Source of the DNA: CAIYPG01 sp903864555
GTDB lineage: Bacteria; Pseudomonadota; Gammaproteobacteria; Burkholderiales; SG8-39
Direction of reading: 5' to 3'
DNA: 64,000 nucleotides
NCBI GenBank assembly: GCA_947474715.1
Contig: CANJJT010000010.1
Coordinates: forward strand, 1-64,000
Shown here one piece after another: positions 26,501-34,200 of the stretch (its first letter is position 1; each line of letters begins with the position of its first letter). The notes below the pieces were generated by a model that had not been told where the DNA came from, did no database searches, and saw nothing but the letters and a program-made list of their open reading frames with translations. The position numbers were made by a program, and so were the translations under genes.

Positions 26501-27270
26501 ATCTGAACGACCCCCAGTTCAGCTACGGCGCGGTGATCTGGCGCGCGGTCGGCAACATCCTCACCCGGGTGATCACCGCACCGTTCCGCGCCCTGGGCAG
26601 CCTGTTCGGCGGGGGCAACCAGGCCGAGGAAGTGAAGGCCATTGCCTTAGAAGCAGGCCAGAGCCGGCTGCTGCCGCCGGAGCGCGAAAAGTTGAAACGT
26701 GTCGCCGACGTGCTGGCCAAGCGGCCCACCCTCAGGCTGGTGGTGCCCGGGCGCGCCGACACCGCTGCCGATGGCGAACGGCTCAAGCGCGCTGCAGTGG
26801 CGCGCGAAGTGGCGCGCCGGGCCGGCTTCGATGTCGCCGAGGATGAAAGCGCAGGCGGCCTGTCCATCGAGGACAGCCGCACGCGCAGCGCCATCCGCGC
26901 CGCATTCACCGAACGCTTCGGCGCCCCGGCCCTGGACCAGCTGAAAGCCGAGGCCGAAGCGAAGACCGCGACCGGCGAAGCCGCCAAGCCCGGCATGGTC
27001 GATCGCGTGCGCAACCTGGCCAGCGGCGAGCCGCAGGTAGCCGACGCGCGGCCCTTCTACAACACGCTGATGCGCCGCCTGCGCGAGGCCCAGGTGCTGT
27101 CACCCGATGCGCTGGAGACCCTGGCGCGCGCGCGCAGCGAAGCTGTCGCCACCCTGTTGCGCGAGGGCGGCCTGCCGGCCGCACGGGTACAGGCCACCAC
27201 GGTGGCTCCGGTGTCGGGCGATGTGCGCGCACGCGAGGTGAAGATCGAACTGGAACTGGCCAGCCAGTAA
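23506..27270 (+). CDS. DUF748 / AsmA-like large envelope protein
   Basis: 1254 residues. One N-terminal membrane helix (about 17-40), then a very long periplasmic region. DUF748 hallmarks are GHKLSIGAFSFNPVTLTVRASDIAL and, near the C-terminus, FRNLDLTRASSYSIKFAGYRI and LPLQLAIAILKDSDGRIDLDIPVTGN. At least three internal repeats of an ALxLxGIxAxIxD-type module occur (around residues 380, 520 and 620). Such proteins resemble AsmA/TamB beta-groove proteins thought to carry lipids across the periplasm; that role is inferred. The C-terminal 250 residues include an OmpA-like PEREKLKRVADVLAKRP stretch. Monocistronic. Confidence 0.85.
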   Translation: MNQPWTNTQTRRSRRLIIAGSVIAMLALMWILLGALWLPALVKREAPKALEATGHKLSIGAFSFNPVTLTVRASDIALADGAGKPVFSLAGLVADLEWRSLLRFGAVLSELRLTRPALFVDIDPEGRVNLAALSRPEAAEKKPAGGLPRFIIGQFAIEEGSIAFADRREGYENRVDNFGITLSNVSSLQGNSGKLKLGAHTTDGAQLDWEGDLSLQPIAASGTLKLAGFPLPSLMPYLDTALAGRISAGSAEATLPHRFSLVEGRPQLTVENASAAVTGLAVSLPGSGKGADAGAPVKLTRFGMEGVNVDLLKRLVTIQKADLNEPVIALTRRADGVIDLTDILARRAPPKDTPPPGEPWTVSLDQFTLEGGRVGFRDNALRLALALDGIAASLKDVSTTGDKPAGFELTAALRDATGKAAGTLSARGETIAATSTFKARLGLEGVALALMQPMLENHARVRIASGTASLGGDVEMSEGKGLRFAGEAGIADVVVHDASAEAAKDATKAGATAPLLKLARFALQGIAVDVDKRQVLTQKAQITGLETSAKRDASGRLDVQKLLVETPPGAVKPVAAELVAAKPATGKPAAQETPWSMRVARTEIDSSSVGFADAASGVALTLEGITARIDDASNDLAKPLAFEFGAGVKGGGKLAARGRATPAAGALTARVEATAIPLALAQPVLDASTRARVLAGTASIAGDLRVNALDGSSKESFRFTGSVGVGELAMEERQQGPAEAVPSTQIMGWKSLSTDSLRVSGMPLRVDMDELRLVAPVGRLAIAADRSLNLGRAFTPLPVPVAQATPSAAPLVTAPAAATPPAQSNDPGFSLSLRRLRVEQALLDFSDASISPGFATRIHNLGGTLNGLSTERGTRSQFSLEGAVDEFGFARLSGALNPFQPREQTNFRVEFRNLDLTRASSYSIKFAGYRIAAGRLSLDLRYRINDGRLEGENKAVFDELTLGERIDGPDALKLPLQLAIAILKDSDGRIDLDIPVTGNLNDPQFSYGAVIWRAVGNILTRVITAPFRALGSLFGGGNQAEEVKAIALEAGQSRLLPPEREKLKRVADVLAKRPTLRLVVPGRADTAADGERLKRAAVAREVARRAGFDVAEDESAGGLSIEDSRTRSAIRAAFTERFGAPALDQLKAEAEAKTATGEAAKPGMVDRVRNLASGEPQVADARPFYNTLMRRLREAQVLSPDALETLARARSEAVATLLREGGLPAARVQATTVAPVSGDVRAREVKIELELASQ

Positions 27271-27392
27271 GCCGCGGCCGACAGCAGGGGAAAGTCGAAC
27301 ACCGGATTGACGGGCCTGCCATGCCTCCCGTAGGACCGGCTGGCCCCGTTAAAATGTCCACGACGATGGCAGATGGCATCTCGGGAGGGAAC

Positions 27393-27674
27393 ATGGCCAC
27401 ACCAAAACAGAAATCGGTGCGCACCACCAGAACGGCCGGCAAGGTCAAGGCGGCCTGGGAACGCGGCTATTATTCGCACAGCTACTGGCGCGGCAAGCAC
27501 AAGCTGGGCACGGTGAAGCTGGGGCCCAAGGGCGAGTGGGACGGCATTTACCGCTGGGAAGCCGGCACGCGCCACGGCGAGTGCTCCACCCTGGCAGCCG
27601 CCAAGCTGGCGGTGGAACAGATGATCGCCTTCGGTGCCAGCCAGATCAGCCTGTTCGACGACGGCGACGCCTGA
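27393..27674 (+). CDS. Small conserved hypothetical protein
   Basis: 93 residues from ATG 27393, preceded by GGGAGGGA. Basic N-terminus (KQKSVRTTRTAGKVKAAWERGYY), then an aromatic, possibly small beta domain with YSHSYWRGKHKLGTVKLGPK and YRWEAGTRHGECSTL. No membrane segment, no known catalytic motif. I do not recognise a function; nucleic-acid binding is only suggested by the basic charge. Confidence 0.6.
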   Translation: MATPKQKSVRTTRTAGKVKAAWERGYYSHSYWRGKHKLGTVKLGPKGEWDGIYRWEAGTRHGECSTLAAAKLAVEQMIAFGASQISLFDDGDA

Positions 27675-27714
27675 CCCCCGCCCACCGCCCCCTCACTCCT
27701 CACCCCCCACCCTA

Positions 27715-27724
27715 TTGATATCAA
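27715..27724. promoter_or_regulatory. TTGATATCAA palindrome in an AT-rich leader
   Basis: A perfect 10-bp palindrome opens a 65-base AT-rich stretch (27711-27776, including GATATTTATTCAATCACG) just before the zinc-ribbon membrane gene. It is the likely promoter/operator region of that gene; no clean -35/-10 pair can be assigned. Confidence 0.35.
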
Positions 27725-27784
27725 TTTCGAACGCTCACGCGCTTCGATATTTATTCAATCACGATATTATTATCACCAACCCCG

Positions 27785-28618
27785 ATGACCTATCCGGTCT
27801 GCCCGAAGTGTTCGCACCAGCCCCTGCCGGCGGACCAGGTCTTTCCCGCTGCCTGTCCCGGCTGCGGCCTCATCCTGGCCAAGTACAGTACGGCGCTCGT
27901 GCCACAGGCCACGCTGCGCGCAACGGCGGCAGGCGTGCCCGGAATGGATGCTGCAGGCAGCGGAGCACGCGACAGCGTAGAGAACAGCGCGGAGGACAGC
28001 CGCCTGGCGCAGTGGCTGGCAAGCCTGCGGCACGTGCCCGAGGAAGTCTCGAAAGCCAACTGGTATGGCCGCCTCGCCGCGCTGGTGCTGTTCAGCGCGT
28101 GGACCATCCTCATCTGGCGCGACATGGACATCCCCGTGGGCGATCCGGGCAGCCACGTGCTGCACCTCATCCTCACGCCTTTTCATGAGTCCGGCCATTA
28201 CCTGGTTTTTCGCTGGTTCGGCCCGTTCATCATGACCCTGGGCGGCACCCTGGGCCAGCACCTCTTTCCCATCGTCATCGGCATCGCCTTCCTGCGCAAG
28301 GGCAACCCCTTCGGCGCCGCCATCGCGCTGTGGCTGCTGGGCTTTTCCATCAGCGACATGGGCGCCTACATGTACGACGCCTTCGATCCCAAGCTGATGC
28401 TGCTGGACGGGCGCACCGGCGCCGAGAGCGACGGCCACGACTGGCAAAACATCTTCGGCGACCTCGGCCTGCTGCGCCAATCGCGCGGCATCGGCCAGTT
28501 CTTCGGCGGCTTCGGCATGCTGGTGATGGCCACCGGCCTGGCCTGGGGCGCCTGGCTCGCATGGCTGCAGCATGACAAGCTCAGCGACTCGCCGTTTGCC
28601 GAGGAAGAGCAAGGTTGA
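27785..28618 (+). CDS. Zinc-ribbon membrane protein with HEXXH motif, putative site-2-like metalloprotease
   Basis: 277 residues. An N-terminal zinc ribbon has CxxC pairs C6/C9 and C24/C27. After a variable linker come about four to five hydrophobic segments. The first ends with LTPFHESGHYLVF, whose HESGH (134-138) fits the HEXXH of zinc metalloproteases, embedded at a membrane edge as in M50 proteases. A later DGHDW (about residue 219) might supply a third ligand, but the canonical M50 NxxPxxxxDG is not evident. Protease activity is inferred. Followed 85 bases later by a response regulator. Confidence 0.6.
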   Translation: MTYPVCPKCSHQPLPADQVFPAACPGCGLILAKYSTALVPQATLRATAAGVPGMDAAGSGARDSVENSAEDSRLAQWLASLRHVPEEVSKANWYGRLAALVLFSAWTILIWRDMDIPVGDPGSHVLHLILTPFHESGHYLVFRWFGPFIMTLGGTLGQHLFPIVIGIAFLRKGNPFGAAIALWLLGFSISDMGAYMYDAFDPKLMLLDGRTGAESDGHDWQNIFGDLGLLRQSRGIGQFFGGFGMLVMATGLAWGAWLAWLQHDKLSDSPFAEEEQG

Positions 28619-28640
28619 GGCATGCCCGATACACGCCGCT

Positions 28641-28646
28641 TATAAT
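28641..28646 (+). promoter_or_regulatory. -10 box upstream of the response regulator
   Basis: TATAAT at 28641-28646 within CGCCGCTTATAATCGGCG, where GCCG and CGGC flank it as a short dyad. The only -35-like hexamer (TTGAGG, 28615-28620) is 20 bases away, so the promoter may need an activator or the dyad may be a repressor site. Confidence 0.45.
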
Positions 28647-28703
28647 CGGCGCCGCAGGGCCCGCCCTCCGATGCACCCGTTGCAGGACCGATCGACAGGC
28701 ACC

Positions 28704-29096
28704 ATGACTGAATCCGCCAACACCCCGGCATCTGCCGACATCCTCATCATCGACGATGACCTGTTCATGCGCGAACTGCTGCAGCTGCACCTGATGAATG
28801 AGGGTTACAAGGTGCGCGTGGCAGAGGACGCAGTCGAGGGCGGCAAGATGCTGATGGCCGCCCCCCCCGACCTGCTGCTGCTGGACATCCGCATGCCGCA
28901 CATGGGCGGGGACGAGTTCCTGTCACTGCTGCGCGGCGAGGCACAATTCAAGGACCTCAAGGTCATTGCACTCTCCTCCATCCAGAATTCCGGGCTGATG
29001 ATGAAGGTCACCGACATCGGCGTCTGCGATTTCCTGCACAAGCCGGTCAACAAGGATGCCCTGATCGCGGCGGTGAAGAAGGCGCTCGGCCGCTGA
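28704..29096 (+). CDS. Single-domain response regulator (CheY-like)
   Basis: 130-residue receiver domain with no output domain. Start ATG 28704. Acidic pocket IIDDDLFM (D17-D19), phosphoacceptor D61 in LLLLDIRMPHMGGDEF, Ser91/Ser92 in IALSSIQ at the switch position, K113 in FLHKPVN. It must act by protein contact, as CheY or a phosphorelay intermediate does. No histidine kinase gene lies in the window. It may be co-transcribed with the preceding membrane protein. Confidence 0.85.
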   Translation: MTESANTPASADILIIDDDLFMRELLQLHLMNEGYKVRVAEDAVEGGKMLMAAPPDLLLLDIRMPHMGGDEFLSLLRGEAQFKDLKVIALSSIQNSGLMMKVTDIGVCDFLHKPVNKDALIAAVKKALGR

Positions 29097-29246
29097 ACTG
29101 CGCGGATGCCACTGTCCGTGGACGACACCGGTCGTCCATCCTGCAATCGTGACTCTATCATCGGCTCGTTGCCAGCCACTGCCGGCGCAACCATGGCCTG
29201 CGGTGTGACAGCACACCGAAACCACCCGGACAGCAGAAGAAGAACC

Positions 29247-29679
29247 ATGACTCGGATCAAACCGTTCGCCACCGGCCGGCTGTCACCCGCAGGGCAGTCC
29301 GAATGACCATCGGCGGGCTGCTGCGCCACCTCGCGCCGGGGACATCCTGTCACGCACCTTCGAGGATCTGCCCTTCTCGCCGACACTGGAAATCGGCCGC
29401 GCCAAGTTCCGCAGCGTGTTCTATCCAGGCAGCGACGGGCGCTATTACGAGCTCAACCTCCAGGCCAAGCTGAACGATACCTGGGGCCTCAACTGCCACA
29501 TCGGCCGCAGCCGCTTTGCCGACCAGTCCCTCGACGGACAGGACTACGTCGATCGCAGCCTGGGCTTGGTGCGCGACGTGAACGGCTTCCAGGTCGAATT
29601 CGTCGGCAACACCACCACCAGCCAGTTCGGCCGCCTCGGCAACCCAGCCGCCTTCGTCCGGGTGAGCCGGACGTTCTGA
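29247..29679 (+). pseudogene. Remnant of a TorF/TIGR02001-family outer-membrane porin
   Basis: The C-terminal ~115 residues of a beta-barrel protein are open in one frame from 29341: EIGRAKFRSVFYPGSDGRYY, then LGLVRDVNGFQVEFVGNTT, ending in the barrel-type Phe of VRVSRTF. No start with a ribosome site exists in that frame. A plausible 5' end (MTRIKPFATGRLSPAG, ATG 29247) is in another frame and stops at 29306. This fits an internal deletion plus frame change of a gene normally about 220-260 codons long. Confidence 0.5.
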
Positions 29680-29851
29680 GGCGGGAGGAGACTGGATTCT
29701 CCGATGAAATATGATCATTTATTTATGAGGATTCCATTCAATATTAGGTCTGAAGATTAATTATGATGACACCTATCCGGAATGAAGATCACTGAACCGG
29801 CTGCCTTTATGCCCCACACCCCAACCCTGCTGCCGCCGCCGGCAGGCAACA

Positions 29852-30682
29852 TCACGCCGACGGAATGCGCTTGCCCAATTCGGGCACGCCATAGAACTGC
29901 ATGACCTGCTCGGCCCGGTCCCGATCAGGCGCGGCGTGGAAGTAGCCGCGATTACTCGGCTTCATGCCGCTCACTTTTTTCAGGTCGACCAGCATCTCGG
30001 CCATCTTGAAGGACGTGCCAATGCCGTCCATGACGCTGGCCCCGGCGATCTCGGTCACCCCCGCCCGCGAAAGCAGCAGGTTGAGCGGCATTTCCGCCGG
30101 GCATATCACATCGCATCCGGTTTCCTTCACCAGCTTCTCGCCCATGGACACGATGTTGCCCACCACCCGGTTTCGTTCGGCCGGATTCACGTGCGCCTCC
30201 AGCACCTCGTTGAAGGTCGCTCCCGCCTGCTCGATACCGGCATAACGGTCCGACAGGCCCCACTCCCGGAACTGCCGCGGCCAGAACTCCATACGTTCCT
30301 TGATGAAGGCCAGCATGCCCACGCGCTGGCCATAGAGCCCGGCCAGGTTGAACACCGCCTCGCCATAACCCACGACAGGAATCCGGATCAGCGTGCGCAA
30401 TTCGGTGGCCATCGGCCCCGCCAGGCTCGCCAGCACCATGGCGTCGAAACCCTGCCGCTCAGCCTCGCGACCGGCAGCCAGCCATTGCATGCCATGCATC
30501 CAGAACAGCGCGTTGTAGGCGAGGTCCTTGCCCGGATAGTGGCTGTCGTAGGTGCCCGGTATCTGGCCGTGCAGCACGACCTCCGTGTCAGGACGGACCA
30601 CAGCCGATATGCGCTCTTTCAGCCCGTCCACGTAAGCGGGCAGGTCCTGCAAGACAGTGAAGCTCTGATGCCAGATGCGCAT
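29852..30682 (-). CDS. Asp/Glu/hydantoin racemase-superfamily protein lacking the usual cysteines
   Basis: 276 residues. The fold is indicated by QGFDAMVLASLAGPMATELR and CDVICPAEMPLNLL. In hydantoin/Asp racemases these two segments carry the paired catalytic Cys; by-eye alignment gives S86 and E197 here, with C194 displaced by three positions. Maleate isomerase and arylmalonate decarboxylase are relatives. Racemase activity is doubtful. It follows a TctC gene on the same strand after about 120 bases, so it probably acts on the imported compound. Confidence 0.7.
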   Translation of the reverse strand: MRIWHQSFTVLQDLPAYVDGLKERISAVVRPDTEVVLHGQIPGTYDSHYPGKDLAYNALFWMHGMQWLAAGREAERQGFDAMVLASLAGPMATELRTLIRIPVVGYGEAVFNLAGLYGQRVGMLAFIKERMEFWPRQFREWGLSDRYAGIEQAGATFNEVLEAHVNPAERNRVVGNIVSMGEKLVKETGCDVICPAEMPLNLLLSRAGVTEIAGASVMDGIGTSFKMAEMLVDLKKVSGMKPSNRGYFHAAPDRDRAEQVMQFYGVPELGKRIPSA

Positions 30683-30804
30683 GGGTCGTCCTCCGGTTGG
30701 GCGCGCCTTTGCTTCAGCGATGGCGCATTGAATGAGAGCTGCCGATACAGGCCCGGTGCACCATCGTCCGCAGGTGACCGCGCGGACAAATCGGGCTGTT
30801 CAGC

Positions 30805-31803
30805 CTAATCGGCCACCTTGATGTCCAGGATCCTGACCAGCCGCGACAGGGTGTCGATCTCGCCCTGGATGAAGGTTCTGAACTCGCTCTGGCTCATGGT
30901 ACGGGGCTCGCCGCCCATGGCGGCAAGCTTCTCCCCCATGTCAGCCATGCCCAGGATCTTCATCAGCGCCGCATGCAGGGTCCTCACCGACTGTGCGGGC
31001 GCACCGGCTCGCACATGGATGCCATACCAGCCCTCGGTCTCCACGTTCACGCCCTGCTCGATGGCCGTGGGCAGGTCCGGCATCTGCCTGGAGCGCGTGC
31101 GACTGAGAATCGCCAGTCCTTTGAACTGGCCCGACTTCACCGCCGGGAATGCGCCGCTTGATCCGGCAATCACGTAGTCAATACGCCCGCCAGCCAGATC
31201 CTGCATCGCCGGATTGGCGCCCTTGTAGGGAACATGCAGCGCCTTGATGCCCGCCGCCTGGTTGAATTGCTCCGAAGAGAAATGCACCGAGCTGCCCGTA
31301 CCATTGCTGCCGAACTTCACCTGCCCCGGATTGGCCTTGCCCCAGGCCACCAGCTCGCGCAGTGTGTTGAAGCGGCTGTCCTTGCCACCGAGCATCACTT
31401 GCGCACCGGCGTAGATGATGGTGACAGGCTCCAGGTCTTTCTGCAGGTCATAGGGCAGATCGCGACCGCTGGCGGCATTGATCGCGCCGGCGTTGCCGCT
31501 GAGCAGCAGGCTGTACCCGTCCGCTGGCGCCTTCGCCACCTCGTTGTAGCCGATCACCGTGCCTGCACCGTCGCGATTGACCACCAGCACCGGCTGGCCG
31601 ATCTCCTTGGCCAGCTGGTCGCCCACCGTGCGCGCCAGCGTGCTGGCCCCGCCGCCGGGGGCGAAGGGCACGATGAATCTCAAGGGCTTGTTGGGAAAAA
31701 GCTGGGCCTCTGCAGCCGGCATCGTCTGACACAACAGACCGAGCACGAGCACCAATGACGCGTTGCACGCGGAAAGACCTCGCGACACCTTCATCCCGGA
31801 CAT
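30805..31803 (-). CDS. Bug/TctC-family periplasmic solute-binding protein
   Basis: 332 residues. Start chosen at ATG 31803 with AAAGGAGT upstream. Signal peptide with hydrophobic ASLVLVLGLLCQTM and cleavage near AEAQ. Ligand loops: FPNKPLRFIVPFAPGGGAST, NRDGAGTVIGYNEVAKAPADG and ALHVPYKGANPAMQDL. It is upstream of, and likely co-transcribed with, the racemase-fold gene. Confidence 0.9.
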   Translation of the reverse strand: MSGMKVSRGLSACNASLVLVLGLLCQTMPAAEAQLFPNKPLRFIVPFAPGGGASTLARTVGDQLAKEIGQPVLVVNRDGAGTVIGYNEVAKAPADGYSLLLSGNAGAINAASGRDLPYDLQKDLEPVTIIYAGAQVMLGGKDSRFNTLRELVAWGKANPGQVKFGSNGTGSSVHFSSEQFNQAAGIKALHVPYKGANPAMQDLAGGRIDYVIAGSSGAFPAVKSGQFKGLAILSRTRSRQMPDLPTAIEQGVNVETEGWYGIHVRAGAPAQSVRTLHAALMKILGMADMGEKLAAMGGEPRTMSQSEFRTFIQGEIDTLSRLVRILDIKVAD

Positions 31804-31998
31804 CTCCGACTCCTTTCGTATGAGACATACGACCTGGTCACGGATCAGAAGCCGGCGCAACAGCGCAACTGTCCCTGATATTGTGGGAGGAAGTATAGCC
31901 GAAGGAATTCGGCGCCCCTCAGAGGCGGACAGGTGACCTCATGCGGCGAATGCCTGTGCAACGCAAGCCTGACATGGGCTTGCGTTGCACACCACCGC

Positions 31999-33108
31999 TC
32001 AGAACTCCACCACTGAACGTATCGACTTGCCCTCGTGCATGAGATCGAAGCCGCGATTGATGTCTTCCAACCGGAGCTTGTGGGTGATGAGATCATCGAT
32101 GTTGATCTTGCCTTCCATGTACCAGTCGACGATCTTCGGCACGTCGCGCCGGCCCTTGGCGCCGCCGAAGGCCGTGCCCTTCCACACCCGCCCGGTGACC
32201 AGCTGGAAAGGCCGCGTCCTGATCTCCTGCCCGGCGCCCGCCACGCCGATGATGATGGACTGACCCCAGCCCTTGTGGCAGCACTCCAGCGCCTGGCGCA
32301 TCACCTCGACATTGCCGATGCACTCGAAACTGTAATCCGCCCCGCCTTTGGTGAGATTCACGAGATGCGGCACGAGGTCACCCTCGACTTCCTTCGGGTT
32401 GACGAAATGGGTCATGCCGAATTTTTCGGCGAGGGTTTTGCGTGCCGGATTGGTGTCGACACCGACGATCATGTTGGCCCCGGCAATGCGCGCACCCTGC
32501 ACCACATTGAGACCGATGCCGCCCAGCCCGAACACCACCACATTGTCACCCGGCTGCACCTTGGCCGTATTGATCACCGCGCCGATGCCGGTGGTCACCC
32601 CGCAGCCGATGTAACAGACCTTGTCGAAAGGCGCATCCTCGCGGATCTTCGCCAGCGCAATCTCCGGCACCACGGTGTAGTTGGCGAAGGTCGAGGTGCC
32701 CATGTAATGGTGCAGCTTCTTCCCGCCGATGGAGAAGCGGCTGCTGCCATCGGGCATCACGCCCTGGCCCTGGGTCACGCGGATCGCCTGGCACAGGTTG
32801 GTCTTGCCCGACAGGCAGTACTCGCACTGGCGGCATTCGGGCGTGTAGAGCGGAATGACATGGTCACCCTTCTTCAGGCTGGTAACGCCTGGCCCGATGT
32901 CCACCACCACGCCCGCGCCCTCGTGGCCGAGGATGGCCGGGAACAGCCCCTCCGGGTCGGCGCCCGAGCGCGTGAACTCATCGGTATGGCAGATGCCGGT
33001 GGCACGGATTTCCACCAGCACTTCGCCGGCACGCGGGCCCTCCAGCTGCACCGTCTCCACACTGAGGGGGGCACCCGCCTCGTGCGCCACTGCTGCGCGT
33101 ACATCCAT
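31999..33108 (-). CDS. frmA: S-(hydroxymethyl)glutathione dehydrogenase / class III alcohol dehydrogenase
   Basis: Oxidises the formaldehyde-glutathione adduct to S-formylglutathione with NAD. 369 residues from ATG 33108 (AAGGAGCAGG upstream). Catalytic zinc site: ATGICHTDEFTRSG and LGHEGAGVV. Structural zinc: CRQCEYCLSGKTNLC. Rossmann: VFGLGGIGLNVVQGA. The class III signatures and length fit well. It is divergent from a gloB-like gene 98 bases away, suggesting a shared glutathione-dependent aldehyde detoxification unit. Confidence 0.93.
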   Translation of the reverse strand: MDVRAAVAHEAGAPLSVETVQLEGPRAGEVLVEIRATGICHTDEFTRSGADPEGLFPAILGHEGAGVVVDIGPGVTSLKKGDHVIPLYTPECRQCEYCLSGKTNLCQAIRVTQGQGVMPDGSSRFSIGGKKLHHYMGTSTFANYTVVPEIALAKIREDAPFDKVCYIGCGVTTGIGAVINTAKVQPGDNVVVFGLGGIGLNVVQGARIAGANMIVGVDTNPARKTLAEKFGMTHFVNPKEVEGDLVPHLVNLTKGGADYSFECIGNVEVMRQALECCHKGWGQSIIIGVAGAGQEIRTRPFQLVTGRVWKGTAFGGAKGRRDVPKIVDWYMEGKINIDDLITHKLRLEDINRGFDLMHEGKSIRSVVEF

Positions 33109-33150
33109 GTCCTGCTCCTTCCGGCCATTGCTGAAAGACGAAAGTGTATC

Positions 33151-33180
33151 TTGCCGCAACCGGCACACCGCCCGTTATCA
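33151..33180 (+). promoter_or_regulatory. Candidate sigma-70 promoter for gloB
   Basis: TTGCCG (33151-33156) and TTATCA (33175-33180) are spaced 18 bases apart, inside the 98-base divergent frmA/gloB spacer, about 25 bases before the gloB ATG. Moderate match to consensus only. Confidence 0.35.
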
Positions 33181-33206
33181 TGGCTGCCTGGAACAAGGAG
33201 CAACGC

Positions 33207-33998
33207 ATGATCGTCGAGCGCATCTGGACCGGCAACGCCTACCGCAACTACAACTACCTCATCGCCTGCAGCGAGACCGGCGAAACCCTCGCCATCGACC
33301 CGCTGGACCACGTGAAGAGCCTGGCCACGGCCCGGGCCAGGGGCTGGCAGATCACCCACATCCTCAACACCCATGAGCACCATGACCACACCGGCGGCAA
33401 TGCCGCGGTGGTGGCGGCCACCGGGGCCAAGCTCATCGCCCACCACCGGGCCGGAGCCAAGATCGCCGGCATGGACCGCGGCGTGAAGGCCGGCGACGTG
33501 ATCAAGGTCGGCAGGACCGTTGAGCTGGAATGCCTGGACACCCCCGGCCACACGATGTGCCACATCTGCCTGAAGTCGCGCACCGACATGAAGGCGCTGT
33601 TCAGCGGCGACACCCTGTTCAATGCCGGCGCCGGCAACTGCCATAACGGCGGCAACCCCGAAGACCTTTACGCCACCTTCGTCGACCAGTTGAACGGCCT
33701 GCCGGATGACACGCGGGTCTACCCCGGCCACGACTACATCGAGAACAACCTGGGCTTCACCCTGGACCGCGAGCCGGACAATGCCGCCGCAAAAAGCATG
33801 CTGCCGAAGGTGAAGGACCACGACCCGGCCACCTCCATCGTCACCACCCTGGCCCAGGAAAAGCAGTTCAACACTTTCTTCCGGCTGACCAGTGCCGCTG
33901 TCATCGAAAAACTGCGCGAGAAGTTTCCCGACCTGCCCGAGCATCCGGATGCAAAGACCGTGTTCGTGAAACTGCGGGAGTTGCGCAACACCTGGTGA
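33207..33998 (+). CDS. gloB: Hydroxyacylglutathione hydrolase (glyoxalase II-like)
   Basis: Binuclear-metal beta-lactamase-fold thioesterase that hydrolyses S-acylglutathione. 263 residues, start ATG 33207 after AAGGAG. Metal motif THEHHDHTGG (about residue 56-65), then DTPGHTMCHICL, FSGDTLFNAG and YPGHDYIENN. The C-terminal helical domain (QEKQFNTFFRL) corresponds to the glutathione-binding HAGH domain. Its divergent neighbour frmA lacks a partner S-formylglutathione hydrolase, so this enzyme might hydrolyse formylglutathione in place of, or besides, lactoylglutathione. Confidence 0.88.
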   Translation: MIVERIWTGNAYRNYNYLIACSETGETLAIDPLDHVKSLATARARGWQITHILNTHEHHDHTGGNAAVVAATGAKLIAHHRAGAKIAGMDRGVKAGDVIKVGRTVELECLDTPGHTMCHICLKSRTDMKALFSGDTLFNAGAGNCHNGGNPEDLYATFVDQLNGLPDDTRVYPGHDYIENNLGFTLDREPDNAAAKSMLPKVKDHDPATSIVTTLAQEKQFNTFFRLTSAAVIEKLREKFPDLPEHPDAKTVFVKLRELRNTW

Positions 33999-34200
33999 GC
34001 GGGGGGATCTTGAGTGTGCAGATGAGTCAGCGCCTGTTGGTCAGGCTTCAGGCAATTCGGTAAAAGAACCTCTGCGAACAGGCAGGCGCTCGCGGTCGAA
34101 TGTGCGTACTTGAAGGGGGTGGCAAAAGCCCTTCGCCTGCATGCGGGGCGTGACATACTGCCCGCTGAGCCGTCATGGCAGTGCCATTCCAGGGAGGAAC

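Noticed and set aside
27307..27355. TTGACG and TAAAAT before the small protein at 27393 as a promoter
   Set aside because: Spacing is 37 bases, far outside the sigma-70 range.
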